Of a stretch of 64,000 bases of DNA, positions 48,282-59,515 are shown in pieces. How positions within the stretch are numbered: the stretch's first letter is position 1; each line of letters starts with the position of its first letter. Position numbers and translations under genes: made by a program. Source of the DNA: Carallia brachiata. Taxonomy: Eukaryota; Streptophyta; Magnoliopsida; Malpighiales; Rhizophoraceae. The stretch lies in the NCBI GenBank assembly GCA_021464245.1, contig JADCRB010000032.1, positions 1,166,025-1,230,024 on the forward strand. The letters are read 5' to 3'. The notes under the pieces are model-generated. The model had not been told where the DNA came from. It ran no database searches and saw only the letters and a list, made by a program, of their open reading frames with translations.

Positions 48282-50402
48282 ATGGCATGCAATATTGGCT
48301 GCACCTCGCCATTTTCACTCTATAGGCCTCTCTTTTTCTCGTGCAACTCTTTCTCTTCATCAACAGACGCCAAGCCCCCAAGAACAAAAGTCACTTCTTT
48401 TAAGCTCTATCCCGTCTCACTTCAACCAAGAACAAGAACAACCTGTCTCCAAATCAGTCATGTCTCTCTTCAAGAACCCACAAAGAATGCTAATCTTGAA
48501 TACCCAGATGCCAAAACTGCATCTTCTTCTTCGTCGTCGTCGTCTTCTTCTAAATCACCTCACATCTGGGTCAACCCCAATAGTCCCCGAGCTTCACAAC
48601 TCAGGAAACGATCCTATGACTCAAGGTATGACACTCTTGTTAAAGCAGCGGAGGCTTTGAATTCGTGTGATGCCAATAAAGATGATGTCTTTAGTGTTTT
48701 GAATAGGTTGGGTGATGGTTTCATGGAGCAAGAGGCCGTGGTTATTGTTAATAACATGTCGAACCCGGAAACCGCGTTGCTTGCTCTTGGGTTTTTCCTA
48801 GAGAGGCTGAATTTTGACAAGGAAGTGATTGTTTATAATGTGACTATGAAGGTTTTTAGAAAGCGCAGAGATTTCTATGGTGCAGAGAAGCTGTTTGAGG
48901 AAATGCTTGATAGAGGGGTTAAGCCTGACAATGCTACGTTTTCGACATTGATTAGCTGTGCTAAGTCGTCAAATTTGCCTGTTAAGGCTGTGGAGTGGTT
49001 CGAGAAAATGCCAGATTTTGGGCTGAGTCCTGACAAAGGCACCTATTCCTCCATGATTGACGCCTATGGCCGGGCGGGGAACGTTGAGATGGCTTTGAGC
49101 TTGTATGACCGAGCTAGAACAGAAAGGTGGCGTCTTAATTCAGTTACAGTCTCTGGGTTGATTAAAATTTATGGAGTGTCGGGGAATTTTGATGGGTGTT
49201 TGAATGTTTATGAAGAAATGAAGGCTTTGGGTGCTAAACCAAATTTGGTTATATATAACACTTTGTTGGATTCTATGGGAAGAGCCAAGAGGCCTTGGCA
49301 GGCAAAGAAAATCTACAGGGATATGATCGTCGAAGGGATTTCACCAAGTTTTGTCACTTATGCCGCTCTTTTGCGTGCTTATGGAAGAGGTCGGTATGGT
49401 GAGGATGCTCTTAAAGTTTATAGAGAGATGAAGGGGAAGGGGTTGGAGTTGAATGTAGTTCTTTATAATACACTACTATCAATGTGTGCTGATCTTGGCT
49501 ATGTGGATGAAGCTTTTGAGATTTATGAGGACATGAAGAGTTCTGATACAAAGCCAGATAGTTGGACTTTCTCATCTTTGGTTACTATACATTCATGCAG
49601 TGGGAAGGTGTCCGAGGCAGAGTCCACATTGAATGAGATGGTGGAAGCTGGCTTTGAGCCTGATATATTTGTTTTGACATCACTTATTCAGTGCTATGGG
49701 AAAGCACAGCTTACCAGTGATGTTGTTAGGACATTTAACCGAGCCATAGAATTGGGCATAGTTCCAGATGATCGGTTCTGTGGATGTCTTCTGAACGTGA
49801 TGAATCAAATACCCAAGCAAGATCTTGGTAAGCTTGTTGATTGTATTGAGAAGGCCAATTCAAGGCTTGGTCATGTAGTAAAACTTCTGGTGGAGGAGCA
49901 AGGCAGTGAGGGAAATTTCAAGAAAGAAGCAGCTGAACTTTTTAATTCTACTGGTTCTGATGCAAGGAAAGCCTTTTGTAATTGTTTGATTGAGCTCTGT
50001 GACAAGTTAAACATGTTGGAGCAGGCCTGTGAATTGCTAGAATTGGGGCTAGAAATCGGGATTTATATTGACATCCAGTCTAGGTCTTCAACCCAATGGT
50101 CGCTGCATCTAAAGAGTCTGTCTGTTGGTGCTGCTCTGACGGCATTACATGCCTGGATAAATGACTTATCCAAGGCATTGGAATCTGGAGACGAGCTTCC
50201 ACCGGTGCTTGGGATCAATACTGGGCATGGGAAACACAAGTATTCAGACAAAGGTTTGGCCAGTGTGTTTGAGTCTCGTCTAAAGGAACTAGATGCTCCA
50301 TTCCATGAGGCTCCTGATAAGTTTGGTTGGTTCTTGACAACAAAAATTGCAGCTGAGTCATGGCTAAAATCTAGAAAATCCACAGATGTGGTTGCTGCCT
50401 AG
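48282..50402 (+). CDS. SVR7: Chloroplast PPR-SMR protein (SVR7 / At4g16390 type)
   Basis: RNA-binding chloroplast protein needed for accumulation and translation of plastid mRNAs, notably for ATP synthase subunits in Arabidopsis SVR7 and maize ATP4 (family knowledge). Single exon, 706 aa, typical length. The first 60 or so residues are Ser/Thr/Arg-rich and acid-poor, like a transit peptide, followed by a run of about ten Ser (81-90). The conserved HIWVNPNSPRASQLRKRSYD follows. Pentatricopeptide repeats run from about 183 to 505, e.g. VIVYNVTMKVFRKRRDFYGA, PDNATFSTLISCAKSS, PNLVIYNTLLDSMGRAKRPW, LNVVLYNTLLSMCADLGYVD. A C-terminal SMR domain lies at about 606-697 (SLHLKSLSVGAALTALHAW, INTGHGKHKYSDKG, FHEAPDKFGWF). 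The start is the first ATG of the frame. Shares its promoter region with FRS10. Confidence 0.96.
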   Translation: MACNIGCTSPFSLYRPLFFSCNSFSSSTDAKPPRTKVTSFKLYPVSLQPRTRTTCLQISHVSLQEPTKNANLEYPDAKTASSSSSSSSSSKSPHIWVNPNSPRASQLRKRSYDSRYDTLVKAAEALNSCDANKDDVFSVLNRLGDGFMEQEAVVIVNNMSNPETALLALGFFLERLNFDKEVIVYNVTMKVFRKRRDFYGAEKLFEEMLDRGVKPDNATFSTLISCAKSSNLPVKAVEWFEKMPDFGLSPDKGTYSSMIDAYGRAGNVEMALSLYDRARTERWRLNSVTVSGLIKIYGVSGNFDGCLNVYEEMKALGAKPNLVIYNTLLDSMGRAKRPWQAKKIYRDMIVEGISPSFVTYAALLRAYGRGRYGEDALKVYREMKGKGLELNVVLYNTLLSMCADLGYVDEAFEIYEDMKSSDTKPDSWTFSSLVTIHSCSGKVSEAESTLNEMVEAGFEPDIFVLTSLIQCYGKAQLTSDVVRTFNRAIELGIVPDDRFCGCLLNVMNQIPKQDLGKLVDCIEKANSRLGHVVKLLVEEQGSEGNFKKEAAELFNSTGSDARKAFCNCLIELCDKLNMLEQACELLELGLEIGIYIDIQSRSSTQWSLHLKSLSVGAALTALHAWINDLSKALESGDELPPVLGINTGHGKHKYSDKGLASVFESRLKELDAPFHEAPDKFGWFLTTKIAAESWLKSRKSTDVVAA

Positions 50403-51233
50403 ATAGTTTTCTCGTACAGTTTGTGCCTGGTGGTGTCCGTAAAAGGTATCTGATCATTAAATTCCAAGTCCTATGTCATTGATAGTGTTTCCCGAGAAGG
50501 AGAATTTTGCAATGTTAAAATTGAATCTATCAATGTCACCTATCGGCGTGCCGTGGAGTTCTAGTTTTTTTTTTTTTTTTCCTTGCTCCTAATAGATTGG
50601 GCCATCATGAGCCCTTGCTGGATGTAAGACGGAAATACAATCGCATCTTGGAATCAGAGCCCCTTATGTTTATTTACAACAGTTTCAAATACTTCATATA
50701 TGAAAAAGCTTGTCAATTCCTGGTATCAGGGGTTGTGGATGGATGCTTAGATTTAGTACTTTTCCTTCAAAATTGCCCCTGTGCTAGGTGCTCCTGGTTG
50801 CCGAATTTTAATCTATGACAGCATTCCAGACACATTTAGATTTTCTTTTAGTATTGAGCATGCCGTCTGTTGTATTTTCTGTGAGACCCATTTTGCAAGG
50901 AAAGTTGATTGACTTTTATTTCAGCAGGCAAGCAATGAAATGGAGCTGGTTTGACTTTGTTGTCCGGCGGGCTAATTCTTTAATGATTGACTTTAAGAAT
51001 AGGAATTTTATTTTTCGTAGGAAGGCGAATGCATTTAAGAATGAAACAGACAGTTGACCTTCTTGGGACACATATTAGCTTGATGGGGAGTGAATGTTTC
51101 CATTGACCTACCGGCAAAAAATATCAAAATCATTGACATATTGAAGTAGACTCCTTGTTCTTTTATAAATAAAAACTGATGCTTTGCCGTTAAATTGCCT
51201 TCAATGTCAAAGCAATTAAATTTAATGTTATAA

Positions 51234-51514
51234 CCACTCAAAATAGTAGTTTAGTAGTAAATCGACGTGTTGTTACGTTAGAGACCCAGGTTCGAGTCCC
51301 TGTCATAGCGTTTTCCCTGATCAATGTGTTAAGTTGTCCTTTCCAACAGAATATGTGTAGTCTAGCGACAGAACCTCACTCAGTTCCACTGGAGGTGGTA
51401 GGTCTATTTTTTTAGGGATGGTTGAATGGGCCTTAAAATACGGATACTTCAATCCTATCTCTCAGATCCGATGATCGACATACTCGTAATAAATTTTTTT
51501 TATTGGTAAAAAAA
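51234..51514 (+). mobile_element. tRNA-derived SINE with target-site duplication
   Basis: A B-box-like GGTTCGAGTCCC (51,290) with an A-box-like stretch about 40 bp upstream gives a Pol III promoter. The 3' end is TTGGT then a poly(A) run. It is flanked by 16-bp near-identical repeats AAATTTAATGTTATAA (51,218-51,233) and AAATTCAATGCTATAA (51,515-51,530). It sits between the convergent SVR7 and MAP70 genes. Confidence 0.75.
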
Positions 51515-52056
51515 AAATTCAATGCTATAAATTGCAAACGATCCTCATTCCAAATATCACCAAAAAAATGGGAAACTTCAACCATGGACTGTTTGCCATT
51601 CAGCTGCAATTGAGGAGAATAGAAATTAAAGCCACTACAAGAGTAGAAAAGATAACTTCTGTGGGTTACTGGGGCTACAAGCCGGTGCACCCTGACCACC
51701 CATATGCAACATTGCCACTCAAAACCAGGCAGGACATATCCAAACTGTTTACATTTCCTCGTATTCTGAGCGTCTATTCACTCAATCACCTCCATTTCCA
51801 GTTTGCAATCCGTTTATACATATACAAAAACCAAAATCAAATCACTTGTGTAAATCTTAAGATGTAGTAAAAACAGTTCAGCACTGTCCTAAGATGTGCA
51901 AGGTCAGAACCCCATCTGCCATCGAATCACAACTTATTTCAGCTAGCCAAAATCAATAGAGAAGTCTTTATATACATTGAATAATCAGCAGACATGGTTG
52001 AAAAATCAAATGAAACTCAACAAGCCATCACCTTTGCTCCAATCAAACAATTCAAG

Positions 52057-55000
52057 CTACTTGATTACCTGCACCACCAAATCCTCGAAAGGGTTGTAAT
52101 TCGTATCATTGATGATTCTTTTCACGATAGTATTATGTCAGTGACAAACCAAAAAAGAAAAATCTGCCATACAAGTAGAGTTCACTAACCTTTTCGATGA
52201 ACTCTTACTCCCATCCCTTTTGGTTTGTTCCCCTCTCGCACAGTTGGCTTCTTTTTCTTTAGCTGCTGCTTCTCTCTTTGCCTTTTTGAAGTCCACTTCA
52301 ATGACTTTCACCAATGTATCAACTTTCTTCATCAGCATCTGCAAATTTTTACTTCAGGAATTCAATATCTCAAGGTTTGTGAGTGAGAAAGGGAGAGACA
52401 GAAGGCAGTTAGGTATTACTCCACCTGGATTTCTTGATCCTTAGCGTTCAAACTACTGTCTTTGGCCTCACAAGCCTTCCTTAGACTTATCACCTCTTTC
52501 TGAATTCTGTCATACAGAAACCCTGAAACCACATCATCACCGTCAGAATTGATACTTCCCCTATTCTGCAACACTTCAATGCTGTCAGCTTTGTTCTTCG
52601 TTTCTGCTGAGATGGTTGTATTATCATTCTTATGCTCATCAATTTTTGCATCCATGTTTGGCTTGACTTCAGCGTTTTCCTTTCCGCTGCCATCAAGTAC
52701 TTTACTTCTAGATGCCCATATACCTCTTTTAAGCATATTTTCCGTAGAAACATTTTTCTTTTTATAGGTATCATAAGCATTTACAGTTTCTAGACTTGGC
52801 TGCTGCAAAGGAGAGCCTCGATTGATGGTGGAACCCCTTGGCTGTGAGGTGGACCTCTTCTTTATACCTCCATTGCTTGTTACAAATCCTAATATATTAA
52901 TGATCTTTTCAGGTTTAAGGGATCCATTAAATGCATCGGAGTTAACAGTGAAACTTGATACATGCTTCAAGCCTTCTTCCAATGTCTTCAGCCTTAGCTT
53001 CAACTTCTCCTGAATAAATTTATGTTGGATTTAGTAGTCACCTCATGAAACAAATATATAAATTCCAATTTCAGATAAACAAAAAGAATAGAAATCGAAA
53101 TCCACCTTCAGTTGAGCTTCTGCTTTGGCTGTTCTCTCTGAAGTAGCTAGCTTGTCTCTCAGTCGCTGCATCTCCGCCTACATTCCATTGTTAAAAGTGA
53201 AAATGAATTCGATCTCTCGTAATCAAGTTTATGTTATGTTTTCTTTTTCTTTTTTTCGGTGAGTCGTATTCTAGCAGCATTTGCTGGTTTTGTATAATGT
53301 ATCAAAGAATTTGTTTTGAAGGAAGTACCTGCATCAACCTTCTCTCTTCCAGCCATTGTTTTACCGGCATAACCTTGTCACTTTCATCCTTCCACTCATT
53401 AGCCACAACTGTAGCCACCCGGTTCGCTGATACTTTGGCCCTGGCCAGCTCCCTTTCCATCATCCTCTTCTCCTCCTGAAAAGTTGAGGTAATAGTCAAG
53501 CATTCACATCCATGTCAGTGTTCTTATCCAATTTTTTGCAATCAAGGTGCTGAAATTGAAAAGCATCTCTTCTAAATGAAATATGCAAGGAGTTCTATTA
53601 AGTCCTAAACCCACATTGAGCACAGAAATTTGTCTTCTATAGTCACGAATGGCATTGGCTGCGGCTCCACCAGCTAGAATGACCTCCTCAAGTTCTTGAA
53701 TGCTCTGGCTAAGCTTTTCAACCTCCAAAACCTTTTGCCGATTTGTTTTCTCTAGAATTTTGTTCTCCTCCTGCATATGGTACGCTTAAAATTGCTTTAT
53801 TAATGAATCCTTGCTGTTTCAGACACATGTGATGATACTTGTTAAGAAAGCAATACCTGACATATTTCAATCTGTCTCTTCAACTCAAAGTTTTGGTTTT
53901 GAACCTCCTCAACAATCAAAGCCCTTTCTAAAGAACTTTTCAGAATTTTCTCTGCTTCAAGCAGAGCTAACTCTTTTGATTTCGTTAGACGTTCCATTGC
54001 CTTTTTATCCTCCTGTAATGCTGCAATCTGGAAAGGCCAAGAGATAATGCCATCTCTTTTAGCATCCAATAACAAATTACATTTCCTTAATGATTGTTTA
54101 TTGAAATAACTATGAATATTTCATTGTTCTTACCTCATTTTTGCACCTTTTGATCTCAGCCTCAAGAGGTGCAATTACAGACTCAATGGGAGGAGAATCG
54201 TCATCTTTCAGGTTCGCGTGAACCCTTCTAAGGGTTGCTTCAGCAGCGTATTGTGATGCTAATGCCTCTTTCTTTTCGAGTATAAGTTTCTTGATTTCGA
54301 GATTCTACAGTGATACAGATTTTAACAGAATAAAAGGGTCATGATCAGTTTCCAGGTCAGGCTTTCTTGCATGAGGCTGTAAGAAATTTTAGTCACAACA
54401 GAACATACCTTATGGTCCACAAGATTTTCGGTGGCACCTAGCTTCTCATCTAATTTATTAACTTGATCCCTGAGCTGAAACAGAAAAGGATGTTTCAGAT
54501 TGGTTAATACTTTGGAAAATGAATATTAAATGTTTTGTTTGCATGAATCCTGAGTACCTCTTCCATGGCCTTGTCCTTCAAGATTTCAGTTGCTCTCAGG
54601 CCTTTAATTTCATTCTGAGCCAGCCCCAGCTCTCTGTCTTTCTCTGAAACAAGGTTACGAAAATGAGCATAACAAAAAAAACCTAAAGTTCCTGATGCTT
54701 ATTTGGATTTTGTGATTTAGATTGAACCCAGTGATCAACTTCATGAACATCCAATCACAAAAAAATCATTAAAGACTGCAGCAGAAAAACTGCGTTCATC
54801 CCCATTTGGTTGCCAATTGAAACATAAACATTTTGTTTATTGAAAGACAGTTTCAAGTGCCCCATCCAATATTCCCGTCATTAAACTGCGTCGCCGGGAG
54901 AGCTGCCTTCCGCAAGGGACAAGTAATCTAACAAATACTCGAACTAGATTAGTCGGGGTCAATGTGCTTCTGGATATGAAAGTCTCGGACAAAAACAAAA

Positions 55001-55325
55001 ATCATTAAAAAAGGATTCTAAACAGAAGACATCTCAAACCACATATGAATATCGAATCCCAGAAACCCATCCAAAAAAAAAAAAAACGCAAACCGCAGTT
55101 GAATCTCTTCGTCTAAATGGGTGCAATTTAATACGATATTCGTCAAGAAACTGTAATACACACAAAAGCCAAGAACCTGGACGTAAGTTGATAAGAAAAC
55201 AGTATTAAAAAACCTTTGAGAAGGTTCTGTAAACGGTTCAGTTCTAGCACAACAGGGTCAGGACGACAAAGATTGGTGTCTTCAGTTCCTCTAACTCCAA
55301 TCACTTGCTCCTCAAAACCCAGCAT
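52057..55325 (-). CDS. MAP70: Microtubule-associated protein 70 (MAP70-5-like)
   Basis: Coiled-coil protein that decorates cortical microtubules; MAP70-5 helps shape secondary wall bands in xylem (family knowledge). Exons on minus: 55325-55214, 54643-54558, 54474-54409, 54304-54134, 54027-53857, 53770-53615, 53475-53329, 53177-53106, 53009-52425, 52338-52190, plus a short last exon. Phases close through 52190. The last exon is uncertain: 52117-52057 adds about 20 residues, while an acceptor at 52069 would end the protein after one more codon. Total is about 575-592 aa. Family blocks: PDPVVLELNRLQNLLK, LEIKKLILEKKEALASQYAA, ALIVEEVQNQNFELKRQIEI, IRDYRRQISVLNEEKR, VATVVANEWKDE, MPVKQWLEERRLMQ. 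Long heptad-rich helices lie N-terminally, a Ser/Pro/Lys region in exon 9, and a basic C-terminal helix (LMKKVDTLVKVIEVDFKKAK). The compact N-terminus resembles MAP70-5 more than MAP70-1 to -4. Confidence 0.9.
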
Positions 55326-57210
55326 CTTTTCTTCTCTCTCTTTTTTTTTTGTTGTCCTTTTGGCACTCTGAAAACCAAAGTAATCACCTACAACAGCAAA
55401 TACAAGAAGAAGACTTTTGTGGGGTTTTTATTGGCAAATGTAGGAGGAGGGTTTTGTATATGGTTTTAGAGTCCAGTGAGTCCATCCCTTCAAGGAATTG
55501 ACCGCAAAGAGAGGGAGGAGGAGGCCTGGACATTCCCTTGTTTTGAAGCAAAATTGACAAGCACATTTCATAAGCCGGCCTAGCCGGCTTGTTTGTCTCT
55601 CCCCCTCCTTTAAAATTTGGACGGTAACGGTCATTTTCCTATAATTATTATCATCATCCTTAATCCTTATTATTGTATTCAAATTTTAATTTCCCCCTAA
55701 ACTACTGGATAAGCCATCAACATTTATCTCTTAATAGAAAATCAAAATGGTTCCTTAGAGATGTTTCAGTAGTTAATACCTGAGACCTCTAGTTTAGAGG
55801 TTTTGAATCATAATTTGTAATTTTTGAATGAGGTGTAAGGTTTATAAAAATTACGAGAATTATTTTTATTGTGTAGTTTATTTATCAGCGAGCGTTCTAA
55901 TTGGAAAAAAAAAATAAATCAGGATATACCTTCTTTCTTCTAAAATGGGTCAGATGGGTGATGTTGAATAATGAGTGGGGTTTGTAATATTTACCTAATC
56001 TGTGACTGTGACTGTATTATTGGGTATTCAAGGATTATTTGTTGTTGGTGGGGGTGCCATTTGTTGCACCTTGATTCATCATACATAAAATACAATGAAA
56101 CCCAGAATCTAAACAATCCAAGTAAGTAGCAGAAATCGAATCTATCTACCTAATGCATTTGAAAACCAATATCCTTTTGTTGGCTCCTTTAATTGAATTT
56201 GAAGTTTGGTGCCACTAGATTCCAATGCCTTTCTGACCAATCAACTTTAGCATCTTTAATTCTCTCTTTTTGCAACGTGTTACAAAGCTATAAAAATTTT
56301 TTCAAATAACTTGTAGACCCTATCTGCGTTTTACGTAGATGCTGGACTAGCAATTAGTAAAGCTCGATTCTTCATGATATTTTTGCCTGGATTTTAATGG
56401 TAACATTGATAAAACATTGAAGAGGAAGAAGAAGAAACTCGTAGTAATTTTGAGGTCCATATCAAACCACTAGTATTCAAGATAATTATAAGCATGTTGG
56501 AGATTTTTCTGTTGAAAGCTCTTGCTTTGGAGGCAACCCAAATTGCTTAAGCGCTAAAACATCCTTAAACCAAGGATTTTCCCAAGTAAAGAGAAAGTCA
56601 CTCAAATCAGGCTTTGAACTGAACCAAAGACAATGAGGTATTGATGACATTTAGATTGAAAAAGACGAACTAAAGTGGCTTAAAAGAAAGAGAAATTGTC
56701 ATTTTGAATAGACATCATCAACTTTGCTTGTAAGTGTTGAATGGATAAGAGAAAATTATATGGATCCTCCAGCTATTATATCTCGCTTAAAGCCAGCTAA
56801 TGGCCATTTGGCAAATGTTTAACAATTAATTGCAATGTTCCACTCGGCGACAAAGGGAAGACTCCACCGGTGGCCTCACCAACGCTTCAACCAGACCAGC
56901 ACATTCGGTTGTTTTATTAAGATAGAGAAACAGATAAACGGTTTTTTTTTTAATTGTCAATTAATCATTAATGTCCTTGAATTCCATACTAAAAATTGGT
57001 TTTTGATAGTGATGCGTAAGTGGGTTCAAGCCAAGAATAGCAGTGTATTCCACAATGTCGCTTGATTGATTTGAAACTTTTGAGTAGTTAGATTCATTAT
57101 AAGTTTTATAGAATGCACTCAAATTAAGTTCAGCTAATATTCTGTAATTCGGATGAATACTATTAAAAATCTAAACCGTTATATATAAATAAATAAATAA
57201 ATAAATATAT

Positions 57211-57245
<35 letters not shown>

Positions 57246-57559
57246 TTATTTATTTATTTATGTAAGGCCTAATCTTCTTAAAATTTTTATTTAATAAGTC
57301 TTTACTTTTTTTTTATTTTTTATATTTGAGTCATTTTAGTTTTTCTGTTTAACCAAATGGATATGATATCAAATACTAAAATATATTCGGTTAGTCAAAC
57401 GGAAATACTACAATAAACCACAATAACAATAAAATACATTCTGTTAGTCAAGCGTTAGTTTTTCCATTTTGATCAATGAATTTATTACCTTTTTACTGTG
57501 ATTTAGTCAATAGAAGGAAAATATGAATAAATGGTTTAAGATTAATAATAGGACTAATA
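55326..57559. other. Intergenic: MAP70 leader/promoter, then no supported gene
   Basis: The MAP70 5' leader lies just above 55,325 (a CT/T-rich run on plus at 55,328-55,352). From 55,650 to 57,180 I see only short chance frames. Block-type homology to SHT flanks begins at about 57,560. Confidence 0.5.
57183..57261. repeat. Near-perfect AT palindrome
   Basis: (ATAA)n then (AT)n, AAT, (AT)n, then (TTTA)n: about 39 bp on each side mirror-complement each other. It can extrude as a cruciform and lies next to the orphan SHT 3' flank. Confidence 0.85.
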
Positions 57560-58505
57560 ATAGGATGGGCAGTGTGCCTGTCAAGTGGTGTGTCATGTAA
57601 AGTAGCCTACTTTTTCTTTTACTTTTCCCTTTGTACCAAAAAAAAAAAAAAAAACCTGCTATCTTAAACCTGAGATTCAAAGCTCAACAAAGGATAATTT
57701 GTTTCCAAAATTTTGGACAACATGCAAGAAATATTGTCTGTTGCCATCGTCTACAAGTAGTTGAAGGATTCCCAACACAATTATCTTCGGACCAAAGCTG
57801 ATGACACCTTCGCAGATGAGATTATGCAATATAGTATGCATTTGTCCAATTCTCTACCGTGGATAGGATCTTTTAATCATAGTTTTAAAAATTAGACCAA
57901 TTCGATAGTCGGGTCAGTAAATTAGTGTTCCAAAACCTTATATCTAATCAGATAAGAAAGTGACTTAAAAAAAATGCTCAACTTAGTTGATCCCAATAAT
58001 TAGACTGATCTAGTTAGAGCAATGAATTAGTCAGATTAATGTTAAATTTTAGTTCTTTTTTATTTTCAAAAAATTGTGTATCATTTTTTTTATTAAGAAT
58101 ACTTATGTATTTATACTTAAATAGTATTTTAGTAACATTTTATTTATATTTATACAATATAATAATATTAATCATTTTTTAAAATAAAAATTAACTTGCT
58201 GCTTCGACCATTGAATCTATAATTAAACTGTTAATCCACTAAACTATAATCGCAATCAGATCACAATCCAACCTTGTTTTGATCTGTTGACTCAACTAGT
58301 TAGGGGAGCGTACTTTAAATATAGAAGAGTGCGTTTAGGAGAGAGTTCGAACCTCCGCCTAAAATGGTGGGGGCGCATCTCGATCATTTGAGCTAGATAC
58401 CCGTTACCAATATCTAACCTTTTAAATTAACGTTAGTGGTCGTGGGCCTAGGCAAAAAAAGGGCCCAATCTTTTCTAAAATTGTAGCGCAAACAATGCTT
58501 CTTGG
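57560..58505 (+). repeat. SHT 3'-flank block, copy D (orphan, no SHT gene before it)
   Basis: Starts with GTGCCTGTCAAGTGGTGTG and GTAGCCTACTTTTTC as after SHT2. It continues with TTCCAAAATTTTGGACAACA, TTGCCATCGTCTACAAG and CGTTAGTGGTCGTGGGCCTA. It contains a SINE insertion at about 58,305-58,410. More diverged from B and C than they are from each other. Confidence 0.75.
58305..58410 (-). mobile_element. tRNA-derived SINE head, minus orientation
   Basis: On the minus strand: TATCTAGCTCAAATGATCGAGA (A box) and, about 30 bp later, GGAGGTTCGAACTC (B box). It is absent at the paralogous places 25,690 and 33,400. The 3' end of the element is not delimited, and it may be truncated. Confidence 0.6.
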
Positions 58506-58639
58506 ATATGGATTGGGTTCGGGAGTAACGGTCTCGCAAAAAAATTTTCCTTTGATAAGTTAATTAATGTAAATATTAAATTGTCTGCAAAAATTTGGTT
58601 CAAAGGAAAAAAAAAAAAACAAAAGAATTGTCTACAAAA

Positions 58640-58860
58640 TTTGGTGTCTTGTTTTCCTGCCATGAGTAGGATTTTCTAATGTTTTATTTTTGTTTTCCCA
58701 CATTGGGCAGGATTTTCATATTACACAAGATTTTCCTTTTTCTTTTATTTTTTTTCCTACACTAGTTAGGATTTCTATATTACATAAAGATTTCATTTTT
58801 TTTTTTAGTTTCTTACCTTGGGAAGGATTTCCATATTACACTAAGATTTTAAAGAATGGC
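58640..58860. repeat. Degenerate minisatellite, copy D
   Basis: Three to four units (TAGGATTTCTATATTACATA, GCAGGATTTTCATATTACAC, GAAGGATTTCCATATTACAC) of the same family as 25,960 and 33,695, in the same position relative to the SHT 3' flank. Confidence 0.75.
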
Positions 58861-59515
58861 TACCTTTATTGATTCTCTAATATGGAAATTTTTAAATAAT
58901 TGATCTCATTGTTTGTCTTATTTAATTTAGGAGTATTTTCTTTTCCTCTTTAAAAAGACATTAGAAAAAATTCAAATAAAAATTTCACAATAACTTTTTT
59001 CCTATTCAAAAAAAAAGGTGAGATTTTAGAGCAGGTAAGAGCATGCAAGAAAGAACATGCACACTCTTCCTACTCCCATATTGCAAATTCGTTGTCTATG
59101 TATACTTCCGGGTGGTGGTGAGCAAGTCGTTCATATATGTAATTGGTCTCTCTTGACCCCTTGATAGATCCACTATGTCCATTAATCCCCGTTTTTTATT
59201 TTCCAAACCACTTGAGTGGTCAGACGTTCACACTAATATACTACAATCTTCTGTGCTCCACGGTTTGGTTAATGCCACCGAATTTTATGACTCACTCCCA
59301 GTGACGGTGACACCGAGAAGGACACAAGAAGGAAGGGATAGAGTAGACGAGTTAGAGTCGCTCAGAGATACCTTAGTATTTACAGTTCAAGACTTTCTTT
59401 TCTACAGATTTTTTATTTAAATCTTGGGATGAGATGAGAAAAGTTTGTGAGAAGGAATAGCCTCTCTCATTGTTTAGTTCGTGGCCAAACGAAAATGAAC
59501 TGAAAAAAAGATAGT

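Noticed and set aside
52220..53013. Plus-strand frames opposite MAP70 exons
   Set aside because: Antisense shadows of coiled-coil coding sequence (Leu/Ser-rich).
58350..58410. Possible tRNA gene (A and B box present)
   Set aside because: It lacks a full cloverleaf with matching acceptor stem; it fits a tRNA-derived SINE head inserted in the SHT 3' flank.
59175..59420. 81-aa frame starting MSINPRFLFSKPLEWSD
   Set aside because: Short, with no recognisable domain, no splice link to the frame at 59,516, and no paralogue in the window.
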